This document shows, piece after piece, positions 51,857 through 59,256 of a stretch of DNA of 59,256 bases. Made by a program: the position numbers and the translations under genes. A model generated the notes under the pieces. It was not told the DNA's origin. It saw nothing but the letters and a program-made list of their open reading frames with translations, and made no database searches. Source of the stretch: an uncultured bacterium (lineage in GTDB: Bacteria; Cyanobacteriota; Vampirovibrionia; Gastranaerophilales; Gastranaerophilaceae); assembly GCA_949294335.1 (NCBI GenBank), contig CASFGO010000026.1, forward strand, positions 1-59,256. Direction: 5' to 3'. Every line of letters begins with the position of its first letter. Position 1 is the stretch's first letter.

Positions 51857-53512
51857 ATGGAAATAGTTGAAGGAATAAAGCTTGCTTTAGAATACACCAA
51901 AAATAATGAGTATAAGAAAGCGGAGAATTTATATTTAGAATTATTAGCAAAATCTCCTAAAAATGATTCAGTTTTATCGTTTTTGGGTTTATTTTACTAT
52001 AATATTAAAAAGTATAATAAAGCCGAAAAATATTTAGATGATGCCTATAATATTTCTAAATCTGATACTTTAGTTTTTTATTTAGGTATGAGTAAATATT
52101 ATATTGGTAAATATCAAACAGCGATTCCATATTTTGAGAAACTAATAAAAGATAATAAAAGTTTAGATTTGTATAAATGCATAATTAAATGTTATACAAA
52201 TTCTAAATATTATGAACCAGCATTACAATATTCTATGGACGCTCATGAAAAGTATCCCTTTGATGTTGAAATATTAGAACAAATACCATTTTTATTGATA
52301 AAAAGAGGGGAATTCAAAAAAAGCGAAGAATTTTCGCTTAAATTGTTAAAAATGGATTCGAAAAATTCTTCTGGCTGGCATGCATTAGGTTTGTTAAATG
52401 AGGTTTTATATCATAATGAACAAAAAGCAAGAGAATGTTATACCAATATGATTAAATGTGGAGATAAATCAAATGGATATTTAGATTTAGCAATAAGTTA
52501 TTCCAAAGATTCTTTAACTAGGAAGAAAGCTTATTATTATTTAAAAAAACTCGAAAAATCATATCCAAATACTAAAGGGCTTAATTTTTTAATGGCATCT
52601 TATTATCTATCAAGAAGACAATTTAAAAAAGGTTACAAATATTATGTAATGCGTGAATTTAATACTAAAGAAAATTATGATTGGTACAGGCAGCTTTATC
52701 CATTTTGGCTAGGAGAAACAAATTTAGAAAAAGATGTTTTATTTGTATATGGAGATCAAGGTATAGGAGACCAAATACAATATATAAGATATTTACCATA
52801 TTTATTGAAAAGGTTTAAAAATTTAAAAGTGATGGTTGATAAACCTATAATAGAATTGTTTAAATATTCATATAGAAATCAATCAAATATTGATTTCTTG
52901 ATTGATGCGAAAGAAATTCCAAAACGTGATAAATCAACTTTTCTATCCTTTAGCCCGTATTATTTGGGAATGAGATTTAATAATATTCCATCAAGTTCAG
53001 GGTATTTAGATGTTCCTTTAGATAAAATAGAATCTTATAAAAAAAAGTATTTTAATACTGTAAAAACTAAAATAGGTATATGTTGGGAAGCTGGAGCAAC
53101 AGGGTTAAGAGAACAAATCCATAGAGTTTTAAATGTTGAATTGTTCGAAGATATTATTAATTCAGATAATTATTCCCTTTATTCATTCCAAGTGGAGCCT
53201 TCGTTAAAAAATTATAAAAAATATCTAAATCTAATAGATTTAGGATTAACATTTAAAGATTTTTTAGATACTGCAGCTGCATTAAAAAATCTTGATATTA
53301 TGATAACAGTAGACACATCGGTTGCTCATCTTGCAGGAGCGTTAGGAGTTAAAACAATATTGATTCTTCCATATTGCCCTGATTGGAGGTGGTTTGATAA
53401 TGACAAAAAAACGGAATGGTATGATTCTGTTATTATTTTTAAACAACAATCAAATGAATTATGGGAAAGTGTTTTTGATAGAATAAAAACTTATTTAGAC
53501 AATTCTATTTGA
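51857..53512 (+). CDS. TPR protein with C-terminal GT9-like glycosyltransferase domain, copy 2
   Basis: A 551-residue paralogue of the preceding gene with the same order: TPRs (NEYKKAENLYLELLAKSPKN, SVLSFLGLFYYNIKKYNKAE) and a glycosyltransferase domain (KIGICWEAGATGLREQIHRV, DIMITVDTSVAHLAGALGVK, CPDWRWFDNDKKTEWYDSVI). Here the acceptor-side HxD context is AHLAGALG rather than ANLAGAMG. Tandem duplication is clear. Its end overlaps the convergent dehydrogenase by 18 bases. Confidence 0.82.
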   Translation: MEIVEGIKLALEYTKNNEYKKAENLYLELLAKSPKNDSVLSFLGLFYYNIKKYNKAEKYLDDAYNISKSDTLVFYLGMSKYYIGKYQTAIPYFEKLIKDNKSLDLYKCIIKCYTNSKYYEPALQYSMDAHEKYPFDVEILEQIPFLLIKRGEFKKSEEFSLKLLKMDSKNSSGWHALGLLNEVLYHNEQKARECYTNMIKCGDKSNGYLDLAISYSKDSLTRKKAYYYLKKLEKSYPNTKGLNFLMASYYLSRRQFKKGYKYYVMREFNTKENYDWYRQLYPFWLGETNLEKDVLFVYGDQGIGDQIQYIRYLPYLLKRFKNLKVMVDKPIIELFKYSYRNQSNIDFLIDAKEIPKRDKSTFLSFSPYYLGMRFNNIPSSSGYLDVPLDKIESYKKKYFNTVKTKIGICWEAGATGLREQIHRVLNVELFEDIINSDNYSLYSFQVEPSLKNYKKYLNLIDLGLTFKDFLDTAAALKNLDIMITVDTSVAHLAGALGVKTILILPYCPDWRWFDNDKKTEWYDSVIIFKQQSNELWESVFDRIKTYLDNSI

Positions 53513-54505
53513 ACATTTTCCTGAAATACAGGATTTAATATTTTTAAATGTTTGATCAAGTATTGTGTTAACAGCTTGGTATGTGCTATATGCAATATGT
53601 GGAGTGATAATAATATTTGGTTCATTAAATAGTTTTTGATTAACGATAGCACTACTTATGCAGTCACAGGTTGCATCTTTTATGTTTGAAATAAAATCAT
53701 CAGGATACATATTTAAATTTTCACATTCAAGAACATCAAGCGCCGCTCCAGCAACTTTCTTTGATTTAATAGCTTCATAAAGAGCAATATTATCAATTAA
53801 TTCCCCTCTTGAAGTATTAATCAAGTACACTCCCTCATTCATCATTTCAAATTCTTTGTATGAAATCATATGATAAACATCAGGAATTAAAGGGATATGA
53901 AGAGAAATGATATTTGAATATTTATATAAATCTTCTATGGATACATATTCTACAAAGTCTTTTATATCATTATTTATTTTGCAATCATAAGCAAAAATAT
54001 GCATTCCAAAGAAATTAGCAATTTCGCAAACCGCAGCACCAATAGCCCCTGTACCAATAATCCCTAAGGTTAATTCAGCTAAATCATAGCCTGTATATTT
54101 ACTAAATTGAATATTGTCTTCTTGAAAATCTTTCATTGCCGGAACAAATCTTCTAATAAGTCCAATCATCATACTGATTGTATATTGAGCAACTGAACGT
54201 TTCCCATATCCGTCGACATTGACTACTGCGATATTTCTTTCAATACAAGCATTTGTATCTATGTGGTTGTAACCTGTTGAACGAGTTGCAATAATTCTAA
54301 GATTTTTGAATTTATTAATCACTTTTTCTGTAATTTGTGATGATATGAAAATACTAATAATTTGAGTTTCTTCAAGCTCTTCATCTGAAAGTTCTGTATT
54401 TTCATTTAAGCTTTCTTTATAAAAAGTAATATCGCAATCTTGAATAATATGATTTTCAAAATATTTTTCTTCAGCTTCTCTAAAATCAAAAAATAGCATT
54501 TTCAT
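53495..54505 (-). CDS. ldhA: D-2-hydroxyacid dehydrogenase (D-lactate dehydrogenase type)
   Basis: A 336-residue NAD-dependent dehydrogenase. The nucleotide-binding motif is LGIIGTGAIGAAVCEIANFF; catalytic residues fit the family: R in LINTSRGELIDNIALYEAIK, E in ALDVLECENL and H in IITPHIAYSTYQ. The N-terminus MKMLFFDFREAEEKYF is typical of fermentative D-lactate dehydrogenases. Product identity (lactate versus other 2-hydroxyacids) is likely but unproven. Strong ribosome binding site; convergent overlap of 18 bases with copy 2. Confidence 0.9.
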   Translation of the reverse strand: MKMLFFDFREAEEKYFENHIIQDCDITFYKESLNENTELSDEELEETQIISIFISSQITEKVINKFKNLRIIATRSTGYNHIDTNACIERNIAVVNVDGYGKRSVAQYTISMMIGLIRRFVPAMKDFQEDNIQFSKYTGYDLAELTLGIIGTGAIGAAVCEIANFFGMHIFAYDCKINNDIKDFVEYVSIEDLYKYSNIISLHIPLIPDVYHMISYKEFEMMNEGVYLINTSRGELIDNIALYEAIKSKKVAGAALDVLECENLNMYPDDFISNIKDATCDCISSAIVNQKLFNEPNIIITPHIAYSTYQAVNTILDQTFKNIKSCISGKCSNRIV

Positions 54506-54611
54506 AATAAATTCTCCTTGTTAGTCATAGTATTCCTATTACTAAGAATAAAATCTATTACCTTAATTACTAATAAACATAACTATAAATAGTTATTTAG
54601 TAGAATGAAGT

Positions 54612-54640
54612 TTGATTAAAAACAGATTAAGTTATAAATA
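54612..54640 (+). promoter_or_regulatory. hsp20 promoter
   Basis: TTGATT (54612-54617), 17-base spacer, TAAATA (54635-54640), followed by a GAAAGGAG ribosome binding site. I see no CIRCE or ROSE-type thermosensor stem in the short leader. Confidence 0.5.
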
Positions 54641-54660
54641 CTTACGGAAAGGAGAAATTA

Positions 54661-55137
54661 ATGAAACATGATTTAATATTACGTGAACCTGATTTATATT
54701 TTGACAGTATTCATAATGAATTAAACAATTTTTTACGAGATACAATTGTTGGACCAATGTTCTCAAATCCATTATCAATGAAAAAAAATTCTGTATGGCG
54801 TCCTGCAATAGAAGTTAAACAGACAAAAACAGCTTATAAAGTCAAAGTCCAACTTCCTGGGGTTAAAAAAGACGATATAGAAATAGATTTAGATAATGAT
54901 TTTATGACAATTACTGCCAAAATAGAAGAAGAAAAGGAACAAAAAGAAGAAGCAGAAGAAAATTTAAGATATCATACTTGTGAATTCAGATATGGAAAGT
55001 ATCAACGAACAATATCTTTTGACCAACCTATCAAAGTAGGAGAAAGCAAAGCTGAATATAAAAATGGAGTTTTAACTATAAGGATTCCAAAACAGCAGGT
55101 CGAAGAGACAAAAGCGAAGCGCTTAGAAATTGAATAA
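54661..55137 (+). CDS. Hsp20/alpha-crystallin small heat-shock protein
   Basis: A 158-residue holdase chaperone. The alpha-crystallin domain spans about residues 45-145: WRPAIEVKQTKTAYKVKVQL, PGVKKDDIEIDLDNDFMTIT, the family signature FRYGKYQRTISFDQPI and AEYKNGVLTIRIPKQ, with an I-x-I-like tail. There is an acidic insertion (EEEKEQKEEAEENL). Strong ribosome binding site. Confidence 0.94.
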   Translation: MKHDLILREPDLYFDSIHNELNNFLRDTIVGPMFSNPLSMKKNSVWRPAIEVKQTKTAYKVKVQLPGVKKDDIEIDLDNDFMTITAKIEEEKEQKEEAEENLRYHTCEFRYGKYQRTISFDQPIKVGESKAEYKNGVLTIRIPKQQVEETKAKRLEIE

Positions 55138-55155
55138 AGTGATATTATAATGTTC

Positions 55156-55184
55156 TTGAAAGGAGATGGTAATAATCATATTAA
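55156..55184 (+). promoter_or_regulatory. promoter of a candidate small RNA
   Basis: TTGAAA (55156-55161), 17-base spacer, TATTAA (55179-55184). No coding frame follows before the terminator at 55289. Confidence 0.4.
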
Positions 55185-55190
55185 AACTTA

Positions 55191-55289
55191 CTAGTCGTTA
55201 AGTTAATAATTCGATTTTTAGGTGCTATATACAATACCACTGCCAGAGATGGTTTACGTGGTAGAGGGCGGGACGGTCCGCCCTCTTTT
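55191..55289 (+). ncRNA. candidate ~100-nt small RNA
   Basis: Between the hsp20 and WYL genes a self-contained transcription unit is visible: a promoter at 55156-55184, a structured region (TACCAC ... GTGGTA stem enclosing CCA-GAGA-TGG, about 55236-55264) and a strong terminator stem AGAGGGCGG / CCGCCCTCT (55263-55286) with TTT. It has no coding frame of note and its own downstream promoter separates it from the WYL operon. It could instead be an attenuator of that operon. Confidence 0.45.
55263..55289 (+). terminator. terminator of the candidate small RNA
   Basis: AGAGGGCGG, loop GACGGT, CCGCCCTCT, TTT. The G-C-rich stem stands out strongly from the AT-rich surroundings. Confidence 0.85.
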
Positions 55290-55308
55290 ATGTTATATTA
55301 AAACATTG

Positions 55309-55337
55309 TTGTCAGACAGTAGGAATTTATTTAAATT
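55309..55337 (+). promoter_or_regulatory. promoter of the WYL pair
   Basis: TTGTCA (55309-55314), 17-base spacer, TAAATT (55332-55337), about 30 bases before the first WYL gene start. Confidence 0.5.
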
Positions 55338-55367
55338 TGTGGTATGTTATTCTTTAAAGAGGTATCC

Positions 55368-56291
55368 ATGTTTAAATTTGACGAACAATGTAATCCAAGG
55401 CAGATATCATTGACTGGGGTAAGGGCGATAGTCATCCTAGCATTATTGAATCTTAAGCCTTGCACTTTTCAAGAAATTAAAGAGTTTTTAATAAATAGTA
55501 ATATTGTAACAAGAGAGTATTCAATTGATACAATAAGAATTGATTTGAACACATTAAAATATGTAGGTTGTGATATTTCAAAGGCAACTAAAAAAACTAA
55601 TAATATGTATATTCTTCGTTCTCATCCATTCCAATTAACATTGGATGAAGATGAAGTTGAAGCATTAGCCAAAATTTATAAAAATATATATAAAAATTTA
55701 AGTATAGAACGAATTTTAGAGTACGATACTTTATTTGAAAAACTTGCAGATGCAATTCAAGATGAGCATATTAAAGAGTATCTAAGAGGTATTTCAGTAT
55801 TAAAAGGTTTAAATAAAGATTTAATTAATGAATTATTATCAGATGCTTATAAAAATACACGATTGACAATAGAGTATAAGCCTGGAGCTTCAAAAAGTGT
55901 TGAATATGATATAACAGTTGAAAAATTGGCTTTTAGAAGTGACAAACTATACATATATTGTTATAACCACACAATAAACAAAAGAACTTTCTTGAATTTT
56001 TCAAGATTAAAGAAAATATTAGCAAGAGCATTAAGAAGCGAAACTGTAAATGTGGATGATGTATATGTAGAATTTGAATTAAAGAATTCACAAAATTATT
56101 CTTTAGAAGAAACAGAAGAAATTATTTCTAAAAAAGGTGATGTTATACAGGTAAGAGGTGCTTATTATACTGATTTTATTGCACTTCAAAGAATGTTATC
56201 ATTTGGACCTGATTGTATTGTTATATCACCTGATAATTTCAAAGAACAAATTGTTGCAAAATTACAAAGTATGAGGAGCCAATATGACTAA
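55368..56291 (+). CDS. WYL-domain transcriptional regulator, first of a pair
   Basis: A 307-residue regulator; the ATG at 55368 has AGAGG 5 bases before it. N-terminal winged-helix (QISLTGVRAIVILALLNLKP), middle WYL-type domain (LTIEYKPGASKSVEYDITVE then KLAFRSDKLYIYCYNHTINK) and C-terminal WCX extension (FGPDCIVISPDNFKEQIVAK). The canonical W-Y-L triad is only partly kept. It overlaps the second WYL gene by 8 bases, so the products probably form a heterodimer as in PafB-PafC. WYL domains sense nucleic acid or nucleotide ligands, often DNA damage. Confidence 0.82.
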   Translation: MFKFDEQCNPRQISLTGVRAIVILALLNLKPCTFQEIKEFLINSNIVTREYSIDTIRIDLNTLKYVGCDISKATKKTNNMYILRSHPFQLTLDEDEVEALAKIYKNIYKNLSIERILEYDTLFEKLADAIQDEHIKEYLRGISVLKGLNKDLINELLSDAYKNTRLTIEYKPGASKSVEYDITVEKLAFRSDKLYIYCYNHTINKRTFLNFSRLKKILARALRSETVNVDDVYVEFELKNSQNYSLEETEEIISKKGDVIQVRGAYYTDFIALQRMLSFGPDCIVISPDNFKEQIVAKLQSMRSQYD

Positions 56292-57144
56292 AAGTTTATC
56301 AAAAGTTAATGCTGCATCATTAAAAGTTCTTTATACTCTACAGTTGTTATTTGAGCGTGATTTAGAGATGAATGAATTGATAAAGTATTATGAGCTTTAT
56401 CATAATGAATATAATTCAAACTTTGTAATGAGCAAATATATAAATACTTGTAGATATTGTGGGATTGACATCAAAAAGATTAATAATAAATATCAAATAG
56501 TAAATTTCCCAATCGGTATAAGTTTTTCTGAGAATGAATTATCTTTGTTTAATGAATTAAAAAATTGTTGTGAAAAAATGAAGGTTCAGCATTTATTAGA
56601 AAACATGCAAGAAATCTTAAATAAAATAAATAGACGTGCAGAACGTCCGATTTCTCCTGTTTCAAATGCTGTTATTAAGGATGCAAATATAAAAACTTTT
56701 GAAAAAGCTTGTTTACTTTCTCAAAAAGTAAAAATAACCTTAAAAAACAATGAATCAATACAATGTGAACCTATAGAAGTATCAATAAAAGATGATGAAA
56801 TTAATTTGATAGTTTTTGATGGAACTAATTCTAAATCAATCACTCCTGATAATATTGAGCAAGTTAGAATTTTGCCTCAAAAATCTAATAATAAATTTTT
56901 ACCAACTACAGTGTTATTTGAAGTGAAGGGTAAATTAGCTAAAAATTATCAGTTAAGAGCACACGAAGAAGTTATGAGAATCCTAAGCAATGGCGATTTG
57001 CTTATCAAAAATAGATTTGAAGATAAAATAGAATTATTCCATCGATTAATGCGATACGGAGATAATTGTATTTTAGTATCACCAAAGCTTTATGTTGCTG
57101 AAATGAAAGAATTTATAGAAGAAACTTTAAAAAATTATGCATAA
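56284..57144 (+). CDS. WYL-like transcriptional regulator, second of a pair
   Basis: A 286-residue paralogue of the preceding gene with an N-terminal helical DNA-binding region (NAASLKVLYTLQLLFERDLE), a degenerate WYL domain (VKITLKNNESIQCEPIEVSI then KDDEINLIVFDGTNSKS) and a WCX-like end (RYGDNCILVSPKLYVAEMKE). It starts 8 bases inside the first gene. Loss of key WYL residues suggests a non-sensing partner in a heterodimer. Confidence 0.75.
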   Translation: MTKSLSKVNAASLKVLYTLQLLFERDLEMNELIKYYELYHNEYNSNFVMSKYINTCRYCGIDIKKINNKYQIVNFPIGISFSENELSLFNELKNCCEKMKVQHLLENMQEILNKINRRAERPISPVSNAVIKDANIKTFEKACLLSQKVKITLKNNESIQCEPIEVSIKDDEINLIVFDGTNSKSITPDNIEQVRILPQKSNNKFLPTTVLFEVKGKLAKNYQLRAHEEVMRILSNGDLLIKNRFEDKIELFHRLMRYGDNCILVSPKLYVAEMKEFIEETLKNYA

Positions 57145-57150
57145 TTCTTT

Positions 57151-57795
57151 TTAGAATTTTTGTCCTAATTTTTCTAAAGAAATAACTTCGTCAAAATCTT
57201 TTCTCATTTTGTTGCTAGGTTGTGGTTCTTTTTCATACCCTAGTGTTAGCATTGATATAATGCATTGGTTATCATTTAGGTTAAGTTTATCTTTCGCTTC
57301 TTTGCTAATTTCAGGCAGAATTTTAGTTACTTCATTACCTAATGCTCCAATAACACAGCAACTTACGCCTAATCTTTCTGCTTCAAGAGTCATATAAGCT
57401 ATAGCGTATGTAACTTGTTCAACAGAGCGAAGTAAAGTTGTTTCATCGCCTAATAATGGCGGATAATAAGCAGGTATTGTCATGATGTTATCAATAGCTT
57501 CATCTTTCATTCCACGAGCTTTTAGGACTTGACCAAAAACCTCTTTAGACCAAGCATTATTATCAGCAACGCAAACAATAACTGAATCTGCTAATCTAAC
57601 GTGGGGTTGATTATTAGATAGTTTACATAATAAGTCTTTAGTTTCTTGTTTTTTGACAACAATAAAATGCCAAGGTTGTGAATTCATCCAAGAAGGTGCA
57701 AGACGTCCTGCATTAAGAATTTGTTTTAATATCTCATCTGAAATTCTTTTTTCAGAATATTGTCTAACACTTTTTCTATTTTCGATTAAATCCAT
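57151..57795 (-). CDS. FMN-dependent nitroreductase family protein
   Basis: A 214-residue NAD(P)H:FMN oxidoreductase of the nitroreductase fold. Motifs: NRKSVRQYSEKRISDEILKQ, APSWMNSQPWHFIVVKKQ (flavin contact) and GYEKEPQP at the C-terminus. Such enzymes reduce nitroaromatics or quinones, or serve in vitamin/flavin chemistry; the substrate is not predictable. It follows the NarL-type regulator on the same strand after a hairpin. Confidence 0.9.
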   Translation of the reverse strand: MDLIENRKSVRQYSEKRISDEILKQILNAGRLAPSWMNSQPWHFIVVKKQETKDLLCKLSNNQPHVRLADSVIVCVADNNAWSKEVFGQVLKARGMKDEAIDNIMTIPAYYPPLLGDETTLLRSVEQVTYAIAYMTLEAERLGVSCCVIGALGNEVTKILPEISKEAKDKLNLNDNQCIISMLTLGYEKEPQPSNKMRKDFDEVISLEKLGQKF

Positions 57796-57816
57796 GATAA
57801 TACCCTCTCTATTGAT

Positions 57817-57844
57817 AAATTAGCAGATTTAAATCTGCTAATTT
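57817..57844. terminator. 28-bp perfect palindrome between regulator and nitroreductase
   Basis: AAATTAGCAGATTT followed by its exact reverse complement AAATCTGCTAATTT. It lies just after the response-regulator stop and before the nitroreductase ribosome binding site (minus strand), so it may be a terminator or an operator. Confidence 0.5.
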
Positions 57845-57870
57845 ATCTTATTATAGATGAGAATCACAAG

Positions 57871-58542
57871 TTAGACAATCCCTTCTTTAACTGCTTTAAC
57901 TGCAGCTTGAACTCTATCGTTTACACACATTTTTTGAAGAATAGAGCAAACATGAGCCTTTGCAGTGTGGACACTAACAATAAGTTCTTTTGCAATTTCA
58001 GTATTACTTTTACCAGATACAAGATGTTTAAGAACTTCAAACTCTCTTTCGGTAAGAGGCACTTGGTTATGATTTTGAGATTGGTTGTTAAGTAAAACCA
58101 TTTTATCTTGCTTAGGGAATGATCTTAGCACTTTCCCTGCTATTTCTGCATCTAGCCAGCAGACTCCATTTGCAACATCTCTTATAACATCAGATAATTT
58201 GATAGGATCAATATCTTTAAGACAATAAGCATTAGCCCCTGCACTTAATACAGTAATAACTTCTTCTTCTCTATCATGTGAGGTTAGTGCAATTATTTTA
58301 ACATCTTTATTAGTTTCTCTAAGCTTCATAATTGCTTCAATGCCGTTCATTCCTGGTAAACCCAAATCCATTAGCACTACTTGTGGTTTAAGTTGTTCAA
58401 TTAATCTTAATCCATCTGTTGCATTTTCGCTTTCTCCGACAACATTAATATCCTTGTTTTCATTTAATGCACATCTTAGCCCTACTCTTGTTAGTTTAAA
58501 ATCCTCAACGATAACAACTTTAATCTCATCAGTTCCAATCAT
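57871..58542 (-). CDS. NarL/FixJ-type response regulator
   Basis: A 223-residue two-component regulator. Receiver domain: VVIVEDFKLTRVGLRCALNE (acidic pocket ED), phospho-acceptor D in VVLMDLGLPGMNGIEAI, IIALTSHD and the lysine in AYCLKDIDP. DNA-binding LuxR-type HTH at the end: PLTEREFEVLKHLVSGKSNT and EIAKELIVSVHTAKAHVCSI. Strong ribosome binding site. No kinase is adjacent; the orphan kinase at 2028 is far away and need not be its partner. Confidence 0.94.
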   Translation of the reverse strand: MIGTDEIKVVIVEDFKLTRVGLRCALNENKDINVVGESENATDGLRLIEQLKPQVVLMDLGLPGMNGIEAIMKLRETNKDVKIIALTSHDREEEVITVLSAGANAYCLKDIDPIKLSDVIRDVANGVCWLDAEIAGKVLRSFPKQDKMVLLNNQSQNHNQVPLTEREFEVLKHLVSGKSNTEIAKELIVSVHTAKAHVCSILQKMCVNDRVQAAVKAVKEGIV

Positions 58543-58761
58543 GTATAAATCTCCTTTTTTGTTTTACATGAAGATTAAATTATAGTTAAAAGTGAGAGTA
58601 TATTACCCACTCGGCTCATTTAATTTTTCGTGACTAACTGATTAAGTGATGAACCTTTATGGTGCAATTATTTGCACTATTAATTTATTTGAATATGGCT
58701 GAATTTTGTTAGAATATTCTTGCTTGTTCACTTAATCACTTTGTCACTTAATCTCTGTCAA

Positions 58762-58797
58762 AAACCAAACCGGAAATTCAACGTAACCTATCTACGT
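58762..58797 (+). repeat. 36-bp direct repeat, copy 1
   Basis: Begins AAACCAAACCGGAAATTCAA and ends with the dyad ACGTA-acctatc-TACGT. It is identical over 36 bases to 59085-59120. The two copies are 323 bp apart (start to start). A degenerate relative (CGGAATTGACCTACGT) lies between them near 58866-58883. Confidence 0.85.
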
Positions 58798-59084
58798 CAT
58801 ACTGCGCCTCGCATTAAACGGCACCGCTCGCAATCACTTCTTGGTAGTCGGCGATAAACAGGTCTACGGAATTGACCTACGTCAATCCCTTCGCCTTCTG
58901 CCGACAATCCGCAACTCAACGTTTCCGTTGATTCTTGCTCGTCTCTCACTTCGTTCGTGCCTCTGCTCGGCTTGCTCTTGGATTATTGGCGGTTCAGGGG
59001 TAAATCAATCATCAATCAATATAATCCTAATGAGCAGAGGTTTGGTGGTGATGTTGTGTAGGTATAGTTTTAACTTGTAGTCTC

Positions 59085-59120
59085 AAACCAAACCGGAAAT
59101 TCAACGTAACCTATCTACGT
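59085..59120 (+). repeat. 36-bp direct repeat, copy 2
   Basis: Identical to copy 1 over all 36 bases; flanks differ (GCGTAGCACC after this copy, CATACTGCGC after copy 1). Confidence 0.85.
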
Positions 59121-59130
59121 GCGTAGCACC

Positions 59131-59155
59131 AAAAAAAAGCGGCTTGTAAGCCGCT
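59131..59155 (-). terminator. strong minus-strand terminator
   Basis: AGCGGCTT-GT-AAGCCGCT (59138-59155), followed on the minus strand by eight T. It probably ends a minus-strand transcript that comes from beyond the right edge of the window. Confidence 0.8.
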
Positions 59156-59256
59156 AAAATTTTTCCTAATTTGTCCCTGTCCGATTTAAAAAGTTAATCA
59201 TGGTCTAATTAACTTATTTTTATTCTTTTTTAAGATTCGTTCTTATCACTATATTG

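Larger units (their letters stand above)
58560..59256. other. gene-free, GC-richer, highly structured tract
   Basis: No convincing gene lies here. The left part (58624-58760) has GTGCAA-TTAT-TTGCAC (about 58661-58676) and TCACTTAATC repeats that pair with GATTAAGTGA (58637-58652). The middle (58762-58990) is clearly richer in G+C than the flanks and dense in short hairpins (ATTGAC-CTAC-GTCAAT, TCAACG-TTTC-CGTTGA, GTCGGC ... GCCGAC, CTCACTTCGTTCGTG). It carries two identical 36-bp direct repeats. It may be a structured RNA or the remnant of an element. A frame of 79 codons at 58841-59080 looks artefactual. Confidence 0.6.

Noticed and set aside
58841..59080. 79-codon plus-strand frame in the right-end tract
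   Set aside because: No ribosome binding site, Arg/Leu/Ser/Cys-rich composition of a random frame in GC-richer hairpin DNA, and it runs across repeats.
58762..59120. 36-bp repeats as a CRISPR array
   Set aside because: Repeat length fits, but only two copies exist, separated by 287 bp with structured, non-spacer-like DNA, and no cas gene is present.
58560..59256. replication origin
   Set aside because: No cluster of DnaA boxes (TTATCCACA-like) and no dnaA/dnaN genes; hairpins alone are not enough.

Overview
The window is AT-rich, densely packed bacterial DNA with short intergenic gaps and many overlapping or convergent gene ends. Three proteins with S-layer-homology (SLH) domains, a cyanobacterial-type aluminium-resistance/methionine gamma-lyase-like enzyme, a FliO homologue, nonulosonate (sialic-acid-like) synthesis genes and several small lineage-specific proteins with an N-terminal F-x-G motif point to a non-photosynthetic relative of Cyanobacteria (Vampirovibrionia/Melainabacteria, most likely a gut Gastranaerophilales). 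This is inferred from gene content and style; no rRNA or marker tree is available.

Layout: 0-8.6 kb holds a minus-strand nonulosonate block (kdsC-like, neuB) led by a lone fliO, a divergent orphan histidine kinase, redox and housekeeping enzymes, two tiny DNA-binding proteins and a ~230-bp structured intergenic element (6.10-6.37 kb) with the architecture of a type I toxin-antitoxin locus. 8.7-17.5 kb holds thioredoxin with an ArsR-type regulator that shares its operator, three SLH proteins, one tRNA-Met with a decayed duplicate, and rplJ-rplL with an L10-type leader. 17.5-25.1 kb holds dut, a PLP enzyme, a von Willebrand factor A protein, yebC, ferritin, a glycolate-oxidase-like Fe-S protein and glmU. 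25.2-33.5 kb holds a cobalamin-riboswitch-like element in front of the anaerobic ribonucleotide reductase genes nrdD-nrdG, then rsmH with an FtsL-like gene, a DUF4127 gene, mntP and thiL. 33.5-44.7 kb holds lineage-specific small proteins, grpE-dnaJ without dnaK, a beta-propeller lipoprotein-like secreted protein, a nucleoside permease, nadA, rlmB and a sigma-70 factor. 44.7-53.5 kb holds a TPR protein, a 1213-residue protein ending in a UbiB/ABC1-like atypical kinase fold, and two TPR-glycosyltransferase paralogues. 53.5-59.3 kb holds a D-2-hydroxyacid dehydrogenase, an Hsp20, a candidate small RNA, a tandem WYL regulator pair, a nitroreductase, a NarL-type response regulator and a gene-free, GC-richer, highly structured tract carrying two identical 36-bp direct repeats.

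How it fits together: the genes describe an anaerobe or microaerobe (NrdDG, ferritin, thioredoxin, Bcp peroxiredoxin, nitroreductase) with a decorated, S-layer-type envelope (SLH proteins, nonulosonate synthesis, TPR-glycosyltransferases, GlmU). Cofactor genes (yjbQ, thiL, pnuC, nadA) and B12-responsive control of nucleotide reduction suggest dependence on vitamins from the surroundings. The most interesting unexplained items are the candidate type I toxin-antitoxin element, the structured repeat tract at the right end, the giant UbiB-like protein and the small RNA candidate ahead of the WYL pair.
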